64,000 bases of DNA from Pseudaminobacter salicylatoxidans. Lineage in GTDB: Bacteria > Pseudomonadota > Alphaproteobacteria > Rhizobiales > Rhizobiaceae. Below the pieces are notes generated by a model. It saw only the letters and a program-made list of their open reading frames with translations, was not told the origin of the DNA and ran no database searches. Positions within the stretch are counted from its first letter, which is position 1; each line of letters starts with the position of its first letter. The DNA is taken from NCBI RefSeq assembly GCF_003148475.1, contig NZ_QGGG01000003.1, forward strand, positions 186,001 through 250,000. The letters run 5' to 3'. Of the stretch, positions 16,724 to 26,227 are shown in pieces. The position numbers and the translations under genes are program-made.

Positions 16724-18294
16724 CAGCCACCTCCCGCCGGAAATACGGCTTGGATATAGGGCGCGCTTTCCAGCAGCCCGTGGGCAGCCTGCGCAGCGAT
16801 ACGTATGACGGGTTCAGGCACGATGCCGATGAGCAGGATCGGCACGGCGAATGCGATCAGAACCCCCTGCCCCAGACTGCGGCTTCCGGTTGCGGCAGCA
16901 GTCACATGCCGCCCGTCGACTGCGGGTGCGTCGCGCCAGAACGCCAGCAGGAATATGCGCCCCATCGCGATGGTGGTGAGGAAGCCGGTGAGCAGGATCG
17001 CACCCGCCAGCCACCAGGCGCTGGCCTCCAGCGCGGCTTTCACCAGCAGGATTTTCGGCCACAGCCCCGATGCCGGTGGCAGGCCCGCGGCGGCCAGCAC
17101 CAGCAGGAAGGCAATGGCCGTCAGCAGCGGCGACAGGCGATAGAGACCGCCAAGCTCGTGTAGTGAAAAGCTGCCGCCGAATTCCCGCATCATGCCGGCA
17201 AGCATATAGAGCGCGCCCATGGTGAGCATGGAATGCACCGCATAGAAGATCGTGCCCGACAGCCCGGTCTCCGATCCAAGCGCCAGCCCCGCCAGCATGA
17301 CGCCCACGCTCGAAATGACGAGGAAGCCGAAGGCGCGGCGCGTATCGGCCTGCGCCAGCGCGCCGAGCACGCCGAGTATCATGGTGGCGGCGGCCACCCA
17401 GCCGATGGTTTCGGCAAGAATGCCGCGCTCGACCGGAAACAGCATCACCAGCGTGCGCAGCAGCGCATAGACGCCGATCTTGGTCAGCAGCGCGCCAAAC
17501 AGCGCCGCGATCACGATACGCGGCGTGTGATAGGAGGCCGGCAGCCAGAAATTGACCGGGAAGGCAGCCGCCTTCATGCCGAAGGCGAGCAGATAGAGGG
17601 TCGCCAGCGTCATCAGCGGCCCCGTGCCGCGCAGACCGTCTGCCTTGCGGGCGATATCGGCCATGTTGAGCGTGCCGAAGGTGCCATAGAGATAGGCGGT
17701 GGCGATCAGAAAAAGCGTCGTCCCGACCAGATTGAGAATGGCGTATTTGGTCGCGCCGTCGATCTGCGCCTTTTCCGAGCCCAGGATGAGCAGGCCGAAG
17801 GAGGCGATGACGAAGACCTCGAACCAGACATAGAGATTGAAGATGTCGCCGGTCAGGAACGCGCCGCTGACACCGGCCATCATAAGCATCAGGAACGGAT
17901 AGAAGCCATAGCGCCGGCCTGAAACGCCAATGTCGCGGAAGGAGAAGACGGCGCAGATCAGCGCGACCACGCCCGCGGTCAGCGCAAAGACCGCGCCGAG
18001 CGCATCCGCGGTGAAGGAGATGCCGAATGGCGGCAACCACCGGCCCATCGTCATGGCAAGCGGCCCTTCTGCCAGCACCCGCTTCAGCAGTGCTGCGTCC
18101 ACGCCCACCAATATCGCCAGGCCGATCATCGCGACGATGCCATGCCAGCGCATTTCGTGGCGGAACATCAGGAGAAGCGCGCCGAAGACGAGCGGCACCA
18201 CGACCGGCGCAATCACCAGCCAGTCGGCGGCGGCGACCGGAGCGGTGATCATGGCGCCGGAAATATCGGTCATGCCTGAAACTTCGCCCGCCAT
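16723..18294 (-). CDS. mnhD: Na+/H+ antiporter subunit D (MnhD/MrpD)
   Basis: A 523-residue polytopic protein homologous to the complex I proton-pumping subunits NuoM/NuoN. Visible family features are GDIFNLYVWFEVFVIASFGL, PVNFWLPASYHTPRIVIAAL and TKIGVYALLRTLVMLFPVER with the conserved Lys in the proton channel. ATG 18294 lies 2 bases after the mnhC stop; an internal ATG at 18273 is possible. With MnhA it forms the two pumping modules. Confidence 0.92.
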   Translation of the reverse strand: MAGEVSGMTDISGAMITAPVAAADWLVIAPVVVPLVFGALLLMFRHEMRWHGIVAMIGLAILVGVDAALLKRVLAEGPLAMTMGRWLPPFGISFTADALGAVFALTAGVVALICAVFSFRDIGVSGRRYGFYPFLMLMMAGVSGAFLTGDIFNLYVWFEVFVIASFGLLILGSEKAQIDGATKYAILNLVGTTLFLIATAYLYGTFGTLNMADIARKADGLRGTGPLMTLATLYLLAFGMKAAAFPVNFWLPASYHTPRIVIAALFGALLTKIGVYALLRTLVMLFPVERGILAETIGWVAAATMILGVLGALAQADTRRAFGFLVISSVGVMLAGLALGSETGLSGTIFYAVHSMLTMGALYMLAGMMREFGGSFSLHELGGLYRLSPLLTAIAFLLVLAAAGLPPASGLWPKILLVKAALEASAWWLAGAILLTGFLTTIAMGRIFLLAFWRDAPAVDGRHVTAAATGSRSLGQGVLIAFAVPILLIGIVPEPVIRIAAQAAHGLLESAPYIQAVFPAGGG

Positions 18295-18296
18295 CG

Positions 18297-18674
18297 TCAG
18301 TATCCTATCGGCGGCAGCGGCTCGCCCGCCGGCTCGGCCACGCGCATGCCATCGGTGTCATCCGTGCCGATTTCCTGATAGGCGCGGTAGGCCAGAACCA
18401 GAAGGAAGGCGAAGAACGAGAACGAGATGACGATCGCCGTCAGGATCAGCGCCTGCGGCAGCGGGTTGGAGATGGGCCCGACCGGCGTATCGGCTCCTTC
18501 GGGAATGATGGCCGCCACCTCGCGCAAAATGCGCCCCGCGGTGAAGATCAGCAGGTTCACGGCATTGCCGAAGATGACGACGCCCAGCAGGATGCGAACG
18601 ACATGCTTCGACAGCATCAGGTAGATGCCGACCGCGAAGAACAGCCCGACAAGGGCGGCAAAGACGGGTTCCAT
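18297..18674 (-). CDS. mnhC: Na+/H+ antiporter subunit C (MnhC/MrpC)
   Basis: A 125-residue NuoK-like subunit with three helices: GIYLMLSKHVVRILLGVVIF, GNAVNLLIFTAG and DPLPQAL-type NPLPQALILTAIVISFSFFA. Its ATG overlaps the mnhB stop by one base. The C-terminal tail after residue 105 is hydrophilic and ends EPLPPIGY. Confidence 0.92.
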   Translation of the reverse strand: MEPVFAALVGLFFAVGIYLMLSKHVVRILLGVVIFGNAVNLLIFTAGRILREVAAIIPEGADTPVGPISNPLPQALILTAIVISFSFFAFLLVLAYRAYQEIGTDDTDGMRVAEPAGEPLPPIGY

Positions 18675-19093
18675 CAGTTGTCCTCCCGTTCCTCGAGCGC
18701 CAGCGCGATGGAGGTGATGGAGCCCACGACCACGAGATAGACGCCGATGTCGAAGAACATCACCGTCGAAAAATCGACTTCCATGCCCAGCAGATGCACC
18801 GAAGTCCAGATGCCGGTGAGAAAGGGCACCTCGTAGACGAAGGACAGCAGGCCGGACAGGGCTGAAAGCAGCAGTCCGAAACCCGACACCGCCATTGGAT
18901 GGAAATACATCGCCCGCCGCACGGCCGGCACGCCATGGGCTATGCCAAGGATAGCGAAGGCCGAAACGGCGATCAGCCCGCCGATGAAGCCGCCGCCCGG
19001 CTCGTTATGGCCGCGCAGCAGCACGAACACCGAAAACAGCAGCATCAGGCTGCTGAGATAGGGGGCCGCGGTGCGGAAGATCAGGGTCCTCAT
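18674..19093 (-). CDS. mnhB: Na+/H+ antiporter subunit B (MnhB/MrpB)
   Basis: A 139-residue protein with four helices and the MnhB motif [20 protein letters not shown], then [13 protein letters not shown] and [20 protein letters not shown]. It overlaps the end of mnhA by 4 bases. In some rhizobial loci the A and B parts are fused; here they are separate genes. Confidence 0.93.
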   Translation of the reverse strand: MRTLIFRTAAPYLSSLMLLFSVFVLLRGHNEPGGGFIGGLIAVSAFAILGIAHGVPAVRRAMYFHPMAVSGFGLLLSALSGLLSFVYEVPFLTGIWTSVHLLGMEVDFSTVMFFDIGVYLVVVGSITSIALALEEREDN

Positions 19094-21405
19094 TGCGCGC
19101 GCTCCGTCTGCTTGGAAACCGCTTGCGCACCGTCCTTCGCGCGGATGCGGATCAGCGCGAGAATCGCCAGCCCCGCGATCATGACCACGGCAATCTCGCC
19201 CAGCGTGTCGAGACCACGGAAGTCGACGATGATGACGTTGACGATGTTGCGGCCATGCGCGATCACCTTCGCGTTGACCTCGAAGAACCTGCTCAACGTG
19301 TCATCGAAGGGCAGTTGCGTCACCTTCAGCAAGAGCAGGCCGAAAGCAAGGCCGCAGGCCGCCGAAACGGTAACGTCCAAAGCCTTCTGGCCGAGCGGGC
19401 GGTGCTCGGAAACCGCCAGCCGCAGCCGCGTCATCACCAATGCCAGGATGACCACCGACAGCGTTTCCACCATGAACTGGGTGAAGGAGAGATCCGGCGC
19501 ACCCAGCAGCATGAACAGCAGCGCGACCGCGAAGCCCTGTATGCCCAGCGACACGATCGCCGTCAGCCTGTTCCTGGCATAGACCACCGCACCGAGGCCG
19601 ATGACCGCTATCGCCACCACAGTCAGCTCATAGAACCAGAATTCCGTCACTTGCGGCATCGCGGGGAGCTCGTCGAAGGCCACCATCGGTACGAGTATCG
19701 ACAGCGCGACCGCTATGAAGGTGGCCGTGAGATATATGTCCAGCCGCCCGCTCTGAACGATACGCGTGACCGCCACCGAGAGCCGCACCAGCGCCTTGAT
19801 GCTCTGGTCAAAGCCGCGATCCGGCCCCCAGCCGATCGTCCTGACCAGCGATGCCATTGCCGCGCGCAGTCCCGTCTGGCCGAGATAGGCCACAATACCC
19901 AGAAGCACCGTCAGCACCGACAGTGCGAGCGGCAGGCCAAGATGCGGGATTGTCGAAATCTCGACCGCAACCGGCTCGCCGGCCACCGCGCTCGCCATGG
20001 GGCTGGAAAACAGGTGGTGCGCGAAGGGCGAGAAAAGCCCCGCCGCAAGCCCGCATACTGCCAGCACAAGCGGGCCGAGCCACAGCAGCAGCGGCCCCTC
20101 ATGCGCCTTCCTGGGCGCATCGCCCAGCGGGCCGATGAAGGGTTTCAGGCCGACGGCGAAGGCGATGGCGAACATCAGTGCGTTGCCCACCACGGCCACC
20201 AGCGTCGCCGCCACCGCCCACATATCGGTGCCGGCGAGCGCGGCATAGATCTCTTCCTTGGCGAGGAAGCCGAAGAACAGCGGCAGACCGCCCATTGAAA
20301 GCGCGGCGAGCAGGCCGGCGGTGAAGGTTATTGGCATTGCGCGGCGCAGGCCGCTCAGCGAAGCGATGTTGCGCGTGCCGGTTTCATGGTCGATCAGTCC
20401 GGCAACCATGAACAGCGCACCCTTGAACATGGAATGCGCGATCAGATAGAGCACTGCCGCCTCGACCGCGACTTCCGAGCCGAAGCCGGTCAGCATCACC
20501 AGAAGTCCGAGCGACGCGACGGTGGTGTAGGCAAGCATCAGCTTCAGGTCGGACTGGCGCACCGCAAGCAACGTTCCCACGAGCAGGGTCGCGCCCCCGA
20601 ACAGCGGCAGCACGGTTTCCCATGCGGCCGTGTCGCCCATGACCGGGTTGAACCGCATCAGCAAATAGACGCCCGCCTTCACCATGGTGGCCGAATGGAG
20701 ATAGGCCGACACCGGCGTCGGCGCTTCCATGGCGTTGGGCAGCCAGAAATGGAAGGGAAACTGGGCGGATTTGGTGAACGCACCGCCCAGCAGAAGCACG
20801 AAAGCGCCTGCATAAAGCGGGCTGCTGCGCAGCGCCTCGCCCGAAGCCAGCAACGTCGAGAGTTCGTTGGCGCCCGTTGCCATCGCAACCACCAGCAGGC
20901 CGGCGAGCAGCGCAAGACCGCCAAGGCCGGTCACCACCAGCGCCTGCAGCGCGGCGCGGCGCGAGGCCTCCCGGCGATGGTCGAAGCCGATCAGCAGGAA
21001 AGAGGCGATCGACGTCAGTTCCCAGAACACGAACAGCATCAGGAAGGAATCGGCCAGCACCAGCCCCTGCATCGCGCCCATGAACAACAGGATGAAGGAG
21101 AAGAACCGACCCTGCTGCTCATGGCCTTTCAGATAGCCGCCGGAATAGAGCACGATCAGCGTGCCGATGCCGGAAATAAGCAGCGCGAATGTCAGCGACA
21201 GCCCGTCGACATACCAGGAAAAGCGCACGCCGAGGCTGGCTATCCAGTCGAAGCCACCGGACACAGAATTTCCGCCCGCAACGGTTTCGAGCATTCCGCC
21301 GAAATGCAGGAATATCCAGAGCGGCGCCAGCGCCAGAACCCATGCCGCGTTGTGTTTCAGGACACGTGTGAGCAGCGGCGCTGCCAGAGCGGCCACAAAC
21401 GGCAA
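19090..21405 (-). CDS. mnhA: Na+/H+ antiporter subunit A (MnhA/MrpA), unusual start codon
   Basis: At least 771 residues with a NuoL-like core ([73 protein letters not shown]) and C-terminal DUF4040/MbhE parts. It is the main pumping subunit and first gene of the mnhABCDEFG operon. No ATG or GTG lies between the upstream in-frame stop (21472-21474) and the conserved region. The first usual start is TTG 21405 without a ribosome site; the hydrophobic helix runs further upstream ([11 protein letters not shown]), and CTG 21429 or 21426 after GGGGGAAG may be the real start. Confidence 0.9.
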   Translation of the reverse strand: MPFVAALAAPLLTRVLKHNAAWVLALAPLWIFLHFGGMLETVAGGNSVSGGFDWIASLGVRFSWYVDGLSLTFALLISGIGTLIVLYSGGYLKGHEQQGRFFSFILLFMGAMQGLVLADSFLMLFVFWELTSIASFLLIGFDHRREASRRAALQALVVTGLGGLALLAGLLVVAMATGANELSTLLASGEALRSSPLYAGAFVLLLGGAFTKSAQFPFHFWLPNAMEAPTPVSAYLHSATMVKAGVYLLMRFNPVMGDTAAWETVLPLFGGATLLVGTLLAVRQSDLKLMLAYTTVASLGLLVMLTGFGSEVAVEAAVLYLIAHSMFKGALFMVAGLIDHETGTRNIASLSGLRRAMPITFTAGLLAALSMGGLPLFFGFLAKEEIYAALAGTDMWAVAATLVAVVGNALMFAIAFAVGLKPFIGPLGDAPRKAHEGPLLLWLGPLVLAVCGLAAGLFSPFAHHLFSSPMASAVAGEPVAVEISTIPHLGLPLALSVLTVLLGIVAYLGQTGLRAAMASLVRTIGWGPDRGFDQSIKALVRLSVAVTRIVQSGRLDIYLTATFIAVALSILVPMVAFDELPAMPQVTEFWFYELTVVAIAVIGLGAVVYARNRLTAIVSLGIQGFAVALLFMLLGAPDLSFTQFMVETLSVVILALVMTRLRLAVSEHRPLGQKALDVTVSAACGLAFGLLLLKVTQLPFDDTLSRFFEVNAKVIAHGRNIVNVIIVDFRGLDTLGEIAVVMIAGLAILALIRIRAKDGAQAVSKQTERAQ

Positions 21406-21429
21406 TATCAGTGCCAGAAATGTCAGCAG

Positions 21430-21734
21430 CGCTTCCCCCGTCCCCTTTACGGGCCGATCCGCGAATTCTCGTCACTTTTCGGCAAAAACTGTCGCGAGTG
21501 GAATAAACGGACGATCCGCACCGGGCAAGTCTTTCCGGCATGATCAACAGCTTCCGGCAATGCTTGCCAACAGGTTAGACGCGAACTTGCCGCGCGCCGC
21601 GCGCGCAACACTTAATGTCGTAGCAATCGACACCGCTTTGCCGGGCATTCTGGCTCAATTGGCCGAAGGCCCCTTGAACCGGCAGGCCGGCATGTGTTCA
21701 CTCCGCGTTCGAAAGTTCATTCCAGCGAGGCGAT
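21430..21734. promoter_or_regulatory. Divergent promoter region between mnhA and ptrB
   Basis: About 305 bases without a gene. It includes a GC alternating run near 21588-21608, two TTCCGGCA direct repeats (about 21534 and 21550), and a GTTC-N7-GTTC sequence at 21696-21710 whose GC-rich spacer makes it a weak SOS-box candidate. Promoters of both genes are expected here, but I could not assign them. Confidence 0.35.
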
Positions 21735-23855
21735 ATGTCCGACAGCGCAATATTTCCGCAAATGAAGGCCCCGGAGACCCAAGAGCACCCGGTCGAGGAT
21801 ACGTGGCACGGGATCACCAGGGTCGATGAATTCGCGTGGCTGAGGGCAACCAACTGGCAGGAAGTGTTCCGCGATCCGTCCACGCTCGACCCGGCCATCC
21901 GCGCGCATCTGGAGGCGGAAAACGCCTATCAGCGCGGGCTGATGGCCGACACGGAAGAGCTGCAGAAGAGCCTCTTCCAGGAGATGAAGGGCCGCATCAA
22001 GGAAGACGATTCGTCCGTGCCGATGAAGGATGGCCCCTTCGCCTATGGCTCATCCTTCAAGAAGGGCGGCGAGCAGCCGCGCTTCTTCCGCATCCCGCGC
22101 GATGGCGGCGAGCAGGAAATCATACTCGACGGCGACGTGGAAGCCGAAGGCAAGGCCTATTTCCGCATCGGCGGGCTCGACCACTCGTCGGACCACAAGC
22201 GCCTGCTGTGGGCCTTCGACGACAAGGGCTCCGAATTCTTCACGCTGCATGTGCGCGATCTGCCCACCGGCAAGGACCTCTCGGACCGCATCGAGGACAC
22301 CGGCGGCGGCGGGGTGTGGAATGCCGACAACAGCGGCTTCTTCTACACGCGCCTCGATGAAAACCATCGTCCCTCGAAGATATTCTTCCATACGCTCGGC
22401 ACCGCGCCCGCCGAAGACCGGCTGGTGTTCGAGGAAGCCGATCCCGGCTTCTTCATGAATGTCGGCGGCTCGCGCCGCAAGGACTGGATATTCATCAGCA
22501 TCAACGACCACGAGACATCCGAATATCACCTGCTGAGCATGGCAAAGCCGGACGCCAGACCGCTGCTGGTGGCCGCGCGCGAAACCGGCATCCAGTACGA
22601 CCTGGAGGAAGGCGGCGACGTCTTCTTCATCCTGACCAATGCCGACGGCGCCAAGGACTTCAAGATCATGACCGCCCCGGTTTCCGACCCGGTACGCGCC
22701 AACTGGAAGGAGCTGGTGCCTCACGAGCCCGGCCGGCTGATCCTGTCGGTGATGGGTTTTGAGAATTTCATGGTTCGGCTGGAACGCAAGGACGGCCTGC
22801 CGCGCATCGTGGTGCGCGACCGCAAGACAGGCGAGGAACACATGATCGCCTTCGAGGAGGAAGCCTATTCTCTGGGCCTCGCGGGCGCCTACGAATACGA
22901 CACGGATGTCATCCGCTTCTCCTATTCCTCGATGACGACGCCGAGCCAGTTGTTCGACTACGACATGCGCACGCGCGAGCGCACCCTGCTGAAGACGCAG
23001 GAAGTGCCTTCCGGCCACGATCCGGACAACTACGTCACGCGCCGGCTGATGGCCCCCGCGCATGACGGCGAACTGGTGCCGATCTCGTTGATCTACCATC
23101 GCGACACGCCGCTGGACGGCTCGGCCCCATGCCTGCTCTATGGCTATGGCTCCTACGGCATCACCATTCCGGCGTCGTTCAACACCAATTGCCTGTCACT
23201 GGCCGATCGCGGCTTCGTCTATGCGCTGGCCCATGTTCGCGGCGGCAAGGACAAGGGCTATGGCTGGTATGAGGACGGCAAGCGGGCGAAGAAGACCAAC
23301 ACCTTCCTCGATTTCATCTCGGTCGCGCGGCATCTGGTGGCCGAGCGCTACACGGCCCATGACCGCATCGTGGCGCAGGGCGGCTCGGCGGGCGGCATGC
23401 TCATGGGCGCGATTGCCAATATGGCGCCCGAGGCATTCGGCGGCGTGGTTGCGGAAGTCCCCTTCGTGGATGTGCTCACCACGATGCTCGACGACACGCT
23501 GCCGCTGACCCCGCCAGAATGGCCGGAATGGGGAAATCCGATCGCCTCGGAGGACGACTACAAGATCATCGCCTCCTATTCGCCCTACGACAATGTCGAG
23601 GCGAAAGACTATCCGCCCATCCTCGCCGTCGCCGGCCTCACCGACCCGCGCGTGACCTATTGGGAGCCGGCGAAATGGGTGGCGCGGCTGCGCAAGCTCA
23701 AGACCGACAAGAACCCGGTCCTGTTCAAGATCAATATGGATGCCGGCCATGCCGGCGCGTCGGGCCGCTTCTCGCGCCTGGAAGAGATCGCCTACACCTA
23801 TGCCTTCGCGCTGAAGGTCACGGGCCGGGCGGGCGTCGCGCCGGCCGGAAGATAA
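21735..23855 (+). CDS. ptrB: Oligopeptidase B (S9A prolyl oligopeptidase family)
   Basis: A 706-residue cytoplasmic serine peptidase that cuts small peptides after Arg/Lys. The N-terminal beta-propeller starts PVEDTWHGITRVDEFAWLRA; the C-terminal hydrolase domain has the catalytic triad Ser551 (GGSAGG), Asp637 (LTDPRV) and His672 (AGHAG), with YGYGSYGI and GRGW-like region KDKGYGWYEDGK. GCGAGGCGAT precedes ATG 21735. Full length, no defects. Confidence 0.92.
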   Translation: MSDSAIFPQMKAPETQEHPVEDTWHGITRVDEFAWLRATNWQEVFRDPSTLDPAIRAHLEAENAYQRGLMADTEELQKSLFQEMKGRIKEDDSSVPMKDGPFAYGSSFKKGGEQPRFFRIPRDGGEQEIILDGDVEAEGKAYFRIGGLDHSSDHKRLLWAFDDKGSEFFTLHVRDLPTGKDLSDRIEDTGGGGVWNADNSGFFYTRLDENHRPSKIFFHTLGTAPAEDRLVFEEADPGFFMNVGGSRRKDWIFISINDHETSEYHLLSMAKPDARPLLVAARETGIQYDLEEGGDVFFILTNADGAKDFKIMTAPVSDPVRANWKELVPHEPGRLILSVMGFENFMVRLERKDGLPRIVVRDRKTGEEHMIAFEEEAYSLGLAGAYEYDTDVIRFSYSSMTTPSQLFDYDMRTRERTLLKTQEVPSGHDPDNYVTRRLMAPAHDGELVPISLIYHRDTPLDGSAPCLLYGYGSYGITIPASFNTNCLSLADRGFVYALAHVRGGKDKGYGWYEDGKRAKKTNTFLDFISVARHLVAERYTAHDRIVAQGGSAGGMLMGAIANMAPEAFGGVVAEVPFVDVLTTMLDDTLPLTPPEWPEWGNPIASEDDYKIIASYSPYDNVEAKDYPPILAVAGLTDPRVTYWEPAKWVARLRKLKTDKNPVLFKINMDAGHAGASGRFSRLEEIAYTYAFALKVTGRAGVAPAGR

Positions 23856-23870
23856 GACAGGACCATGATA

Positions 23871-23898
23871 GCACCGAACGCAGGGCTGCGTTCGGTGC
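23871..23898. terminator. 13-bp perfect hairpin between convergent genes
   Basis: GCACCGAACGCAG and CTGCGTTCGGTGC are perfect complements separated by GG. It sits in the 46-base gap between ptrB (plus) and the dihaem cytochrome gene (minus), where a bidirectional terminator is expected, but neither side has a T tract. Confidence 0.55.
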
Positions 23899-23901
23899 AG
23901 G

Positions 23902-24855
23902 TCAGCTTGAAGGCTTCTGCTGTCGCGGCGGATAGCCGTTCGGATGCGGCGGGATAGCCTTGAGATAGGCGGCAATCGCCTCGCGATCCTCTTGCGTCAG
24001 TCGCTCCATATTGCGCTGCACCTCGACCATGGTGCCACCGACGGAATCGTAGTCGGGCGTAAAGCCGGTCTCCAGATAATTGACGATGTCGTCCTGCGAC
24101 CAGTCGCCGATACCGCCTTCGCCGGCGGTGATGTTGGGTACGATGCCGTCGCCTTCAGCTGCGGCGGCACCCGCCAGCCATTGGGCGGTTTTCGCCGCGC
24201 CGGTCATCTCGCGCGGCGTGTGGCACTCGCCGCAATGGCCGGGCCCTTCCGCCAGATAGCGTCCGCGCAGGACCGCGTCCGTGGGCGGATCGTCAAAGGC
24301 GATCACCGGTCCGTCGCTCAGGTAAAGATGCTTCCAAAGCCCGAGCCCGCGCCGGACATTGAACGGAAAGCTTAAGGAATGCTCGGGCGCCCTGCCTGCC
24401 ACGGCAGGCAGCGTCTTCATATAGGCGTAGAGATCGGCCACGTCCGACGGCTTCATGCGGGCATAGGACGTGTAGGGAAACGCCGGGTAGAGATGTTCGC
24501 CCTCAGGCGAAACGCCGCGCATGACCGCATTGGCGAAGTCTTCGACCGACCACGCGCCGATGCCGTCCCTGGGATCCTGCGAAATGTTGGGCGCGACAAA
24601 TGTTCCGAACCCGGTCTTCAGCTCGACGCCGCCGGCAAGCTCCAGCTTGGCATCGCCTTCGGCCTTGGGGCGCGCATGGCAGGAGGCACATCCTGCTGCC
24701 CAGAACATGCGTTCGCCTCTCGTGGCATCCCCCTGCCCCAATGCCGCGAGCGCGACATCGTCAAGCCTGACCGGCGCAGTCAGCGCCCAGAAGGCCCCGG
24801 CGCCGACCGCGCAAACCGCGACCGCGCCGATGGCCAGTCTTGCGACAATACCCAT
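23902..24855 (-). CDS. Membrane-anchored dihaem cytochrome c
   Basis: A 317-residue protein with an N-terminal membrane anchor (MGIVARLAIGAVAVCAVGAG) and two CxxCH haem sites, CASCH near residue 53 and CGECH near residue 199, with the family context SYARMKPSDVADLYAYMKTL and YLETGFTPDYDSVGG-MVEVQRN supplying Met ligands. Resembles the cytochrome c subunit of membrane dehydrogenases but no dehydrogenase gene is next to it. ATG 24855 is 10 bases after the upstream cytochrome stop, so the two are co-transcribed. Confidence 0.88.
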   Translation of the reverse strand: MGIVARLAIGAVAVCAVGAGAFWALTAPVRLDDVALAALGQGDATRGERMFWAAGCASCHARPKAEGDAKLELAGGVELKTGFGTFVAPNISQDPRDGIGAWSVEDFANAVMRGVSPEGEHLYPAFPYTSYARMKPSDVADLYAYMKTLPAVAGRAPEHSLSFPFNVRRGLGLWKHLYLSDGPVIAFDDPPTDAVLRGRYLAEGPGHCGECHTPREMTGAAKTAQWLAGAAAAEGDGIVPNITAGEGGIGDWSQDDIVNYLETGFTPDYDSVGGTMVEVQRNMERLTQEDREAIAAYLKAIPPHPNGYPPRQQKPSS

Positions 24856-24865
24856 CAGATCGGAG

Positions 24866-25306
24866 TTAGCCCTTCTTGATGCGGAACGTCTCGTGGCAGG
24901 AACCGCAGTTCTGCGAAACCTTGCCGAATTCGGCCTTGAAGGCATCGAGATCCGCCGGTGACGCCGCGACCGCAGCCGCCGTATCGGTCCTGAACTTTTC
25001 CACGGCCTTCTGGAAGCCTTCCATGTCTTCCCAGATCTTCGGCGAAGCGGTCGTGTCGCCGCCGGTCTCGGTGCCTTCGGGGAAGAGCTTGGCGACGTCG
25101 ATCTTCTGAGCGTCGTCGTTGAGTGTCTTCAGGGCGGCCATGACGACATCGGCGTCGAAAGGCTCCGCGCCCTTGGCGATGCCGGCGATGCTTTTGAGCG
25201 CCTTGCCATTCGCCTTCATGATCGCCTGACGTTCAGCGATCGGGTCCGCGAAAGCCGCCGTCCCGGCAAGTGCGAGTGCGGAAAGGGCAAGAACCAGTCT
25301 CTTCAT
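24866..25306 (-). CDS. Cytochrome c' family protein, periplasmic
   Basis: A 146-residue protein with a Sec signal peptide (MKRLVLALSALALAGTAAFA, cut before DP) and a four-helix bundle ending in the CGSCHETFR haem site, the layout of cytochrome c'. Start at 25306 with GGAGG 6 bases upstream. Cytochromes c' bind NO and may protect against it; this exact role is inferred. Forms an operon with the dihaem cytochrome downstream, and lies near the superoxide dismutase gene. Confidence 0.9.
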   Translation of the reverse strand: MKRLVLALSALALAGTAAFADPIAERQAIMKANGKALKSIAGIAKGAEPFDADVVMAALKTLNDDAQKIDVAKLFPEGTETGGDTTASPKIWEDMEGFQKAVEKFRTDTAAAVAASPADLDAFKAEFGKVSQNCGSCHETFRIKKG

Positions 25307-25419
25307 AAAAAACCTCCAGGTTGCGATTCGGCTGCCTGAGAACGCCAATAGCGAAATTGGACGAAAACATTCTGACATGCTCTTCACGCTTTCGTTATCG
25401 GATGCATAGCCCCGACATG

Positions 25420-25446
25420 AAAAACCCCGGACAAGCCGGGGTTTTT
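25420..25446 (-). terminator. Intrinsic terminator after sodB
   Basis: AAAAACCCCGG, loop ACAAG, CCGGGGTTTTT. The 11-bp stem ends in A and T runs so it works on both strands; on the minus strand it lies 17 bases after the superoxide dismutase stop. Confidence 0.9.
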
Positions 25447-25462
25447 GCAACACGGAAAAGGA

Positions 25463-26059
25463 TCAGGCCTTTTCGTAGAGTTCCAGGACGTGGTCCCAGT
25501 TGATGAGGCTGTCGACGAAGGCCTCCAGATACTTCGGACGCGCGTTGCGGTAGTCGATGTAGTAGGAGTGCTCCCATACGTCGACGCCGAGGATCGGGGT
25601 CGCGCCGTGAACCAGCGGGTTCTCGCCGTTCGGGGTCTTGGAGATTTCCAGCTTGCCGTCCTTCACCGAAAGCCAGGCCCAGCCCGAGCCGAACTGGGTG
25701 GTGCCGGCAGCAATGAAATCGGCGCGGAACTTGTCATAGCCGCCGAGATCGCTGTCGATCGCCTTCTGCAACGCGCCGGGCAGCTTGTTGCCGCCGCCGC
25801 CCTTCTTCATCCACTTCCAGAAATGGATGTGGTTGTAGTGCTGGGCAGCGTTGTTGAAGAGACCGGCGTTCTTGCCGAACGACTGCTTGACCACTTCCTC
25901 GACCGACAGGTTTTCCATGCCCGCCTCGGCAGCAAGCTTGTTGCCGTTGTCGACATAGGCCTTGTGGTGCTTGTCGTGGTGGTATTCCAGCGTCTCCCTG
26001 GACATGAAGGGCTGGAGAGCCTCGTAATCATAAGGCAGGGCGGGCAGTTCAAAAGCCAT
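25463..26059 (-). CDS. sodB: Superoxide dismutase, Fe type by ligand context
   Basis: A 198-residue SOD converting superoxide to O2 and H2O2. Metal ligands include His27 (YHHDKHH), the His in AAQHYNHIHFW, and Asp/His of GVDVWEHSYY. The Gln in the N-terminal domain (NNAAQHYNH) is the FeSOD-type position, and the MnSOD Gln position is not seen, so iron is the likelier metal. No signal peptide, therefore cytoplasmic. Own promoter region of about 168 bases upstream; own terminator. Confidence 0.92.
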   Translation of the reverse strand: MAFELPALPYDYEALQPFMSRETLEYHHDKHHKAYVDNGNKLAAEAGMENLSVEEVVKQSFGKNAGLFNNAAQHYNHIHFWKWMKKGGGGNKLPGALQKAIDSDLGGYDKFRADFIAAGTTQFGSGWAWLSVKDGKLEISKTPNGENPLVHGATPILGVDVWEHSYYIDYRNARPKYLEAFVDSLINWDHVLELYEKA

Positions 26060-26227
26060 TGGTCATACTCCCTCAATTGGCAAAATTCGCCGGATCGTCT
26101 TACCGGACACACATATGATTGAATCGTTACCGAACAACCCCTTGTTCGTCGTTGCCCCCATGAAACGCTCGTGACGGCGAAACCGGCAGCCTGTTTCTGC
26201 CGGTTTCGACCCAATGACGCCAAGCGT

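Noticed and set aside
21696-21710. GTTC-N7-GTTC upstream of ptrB, and a second at 7601-7615, as SOS boxes
   Set aside because: GC-rich spacers, non-SOS gene contexts, and about two such matches are expected by chance in 64 kb.
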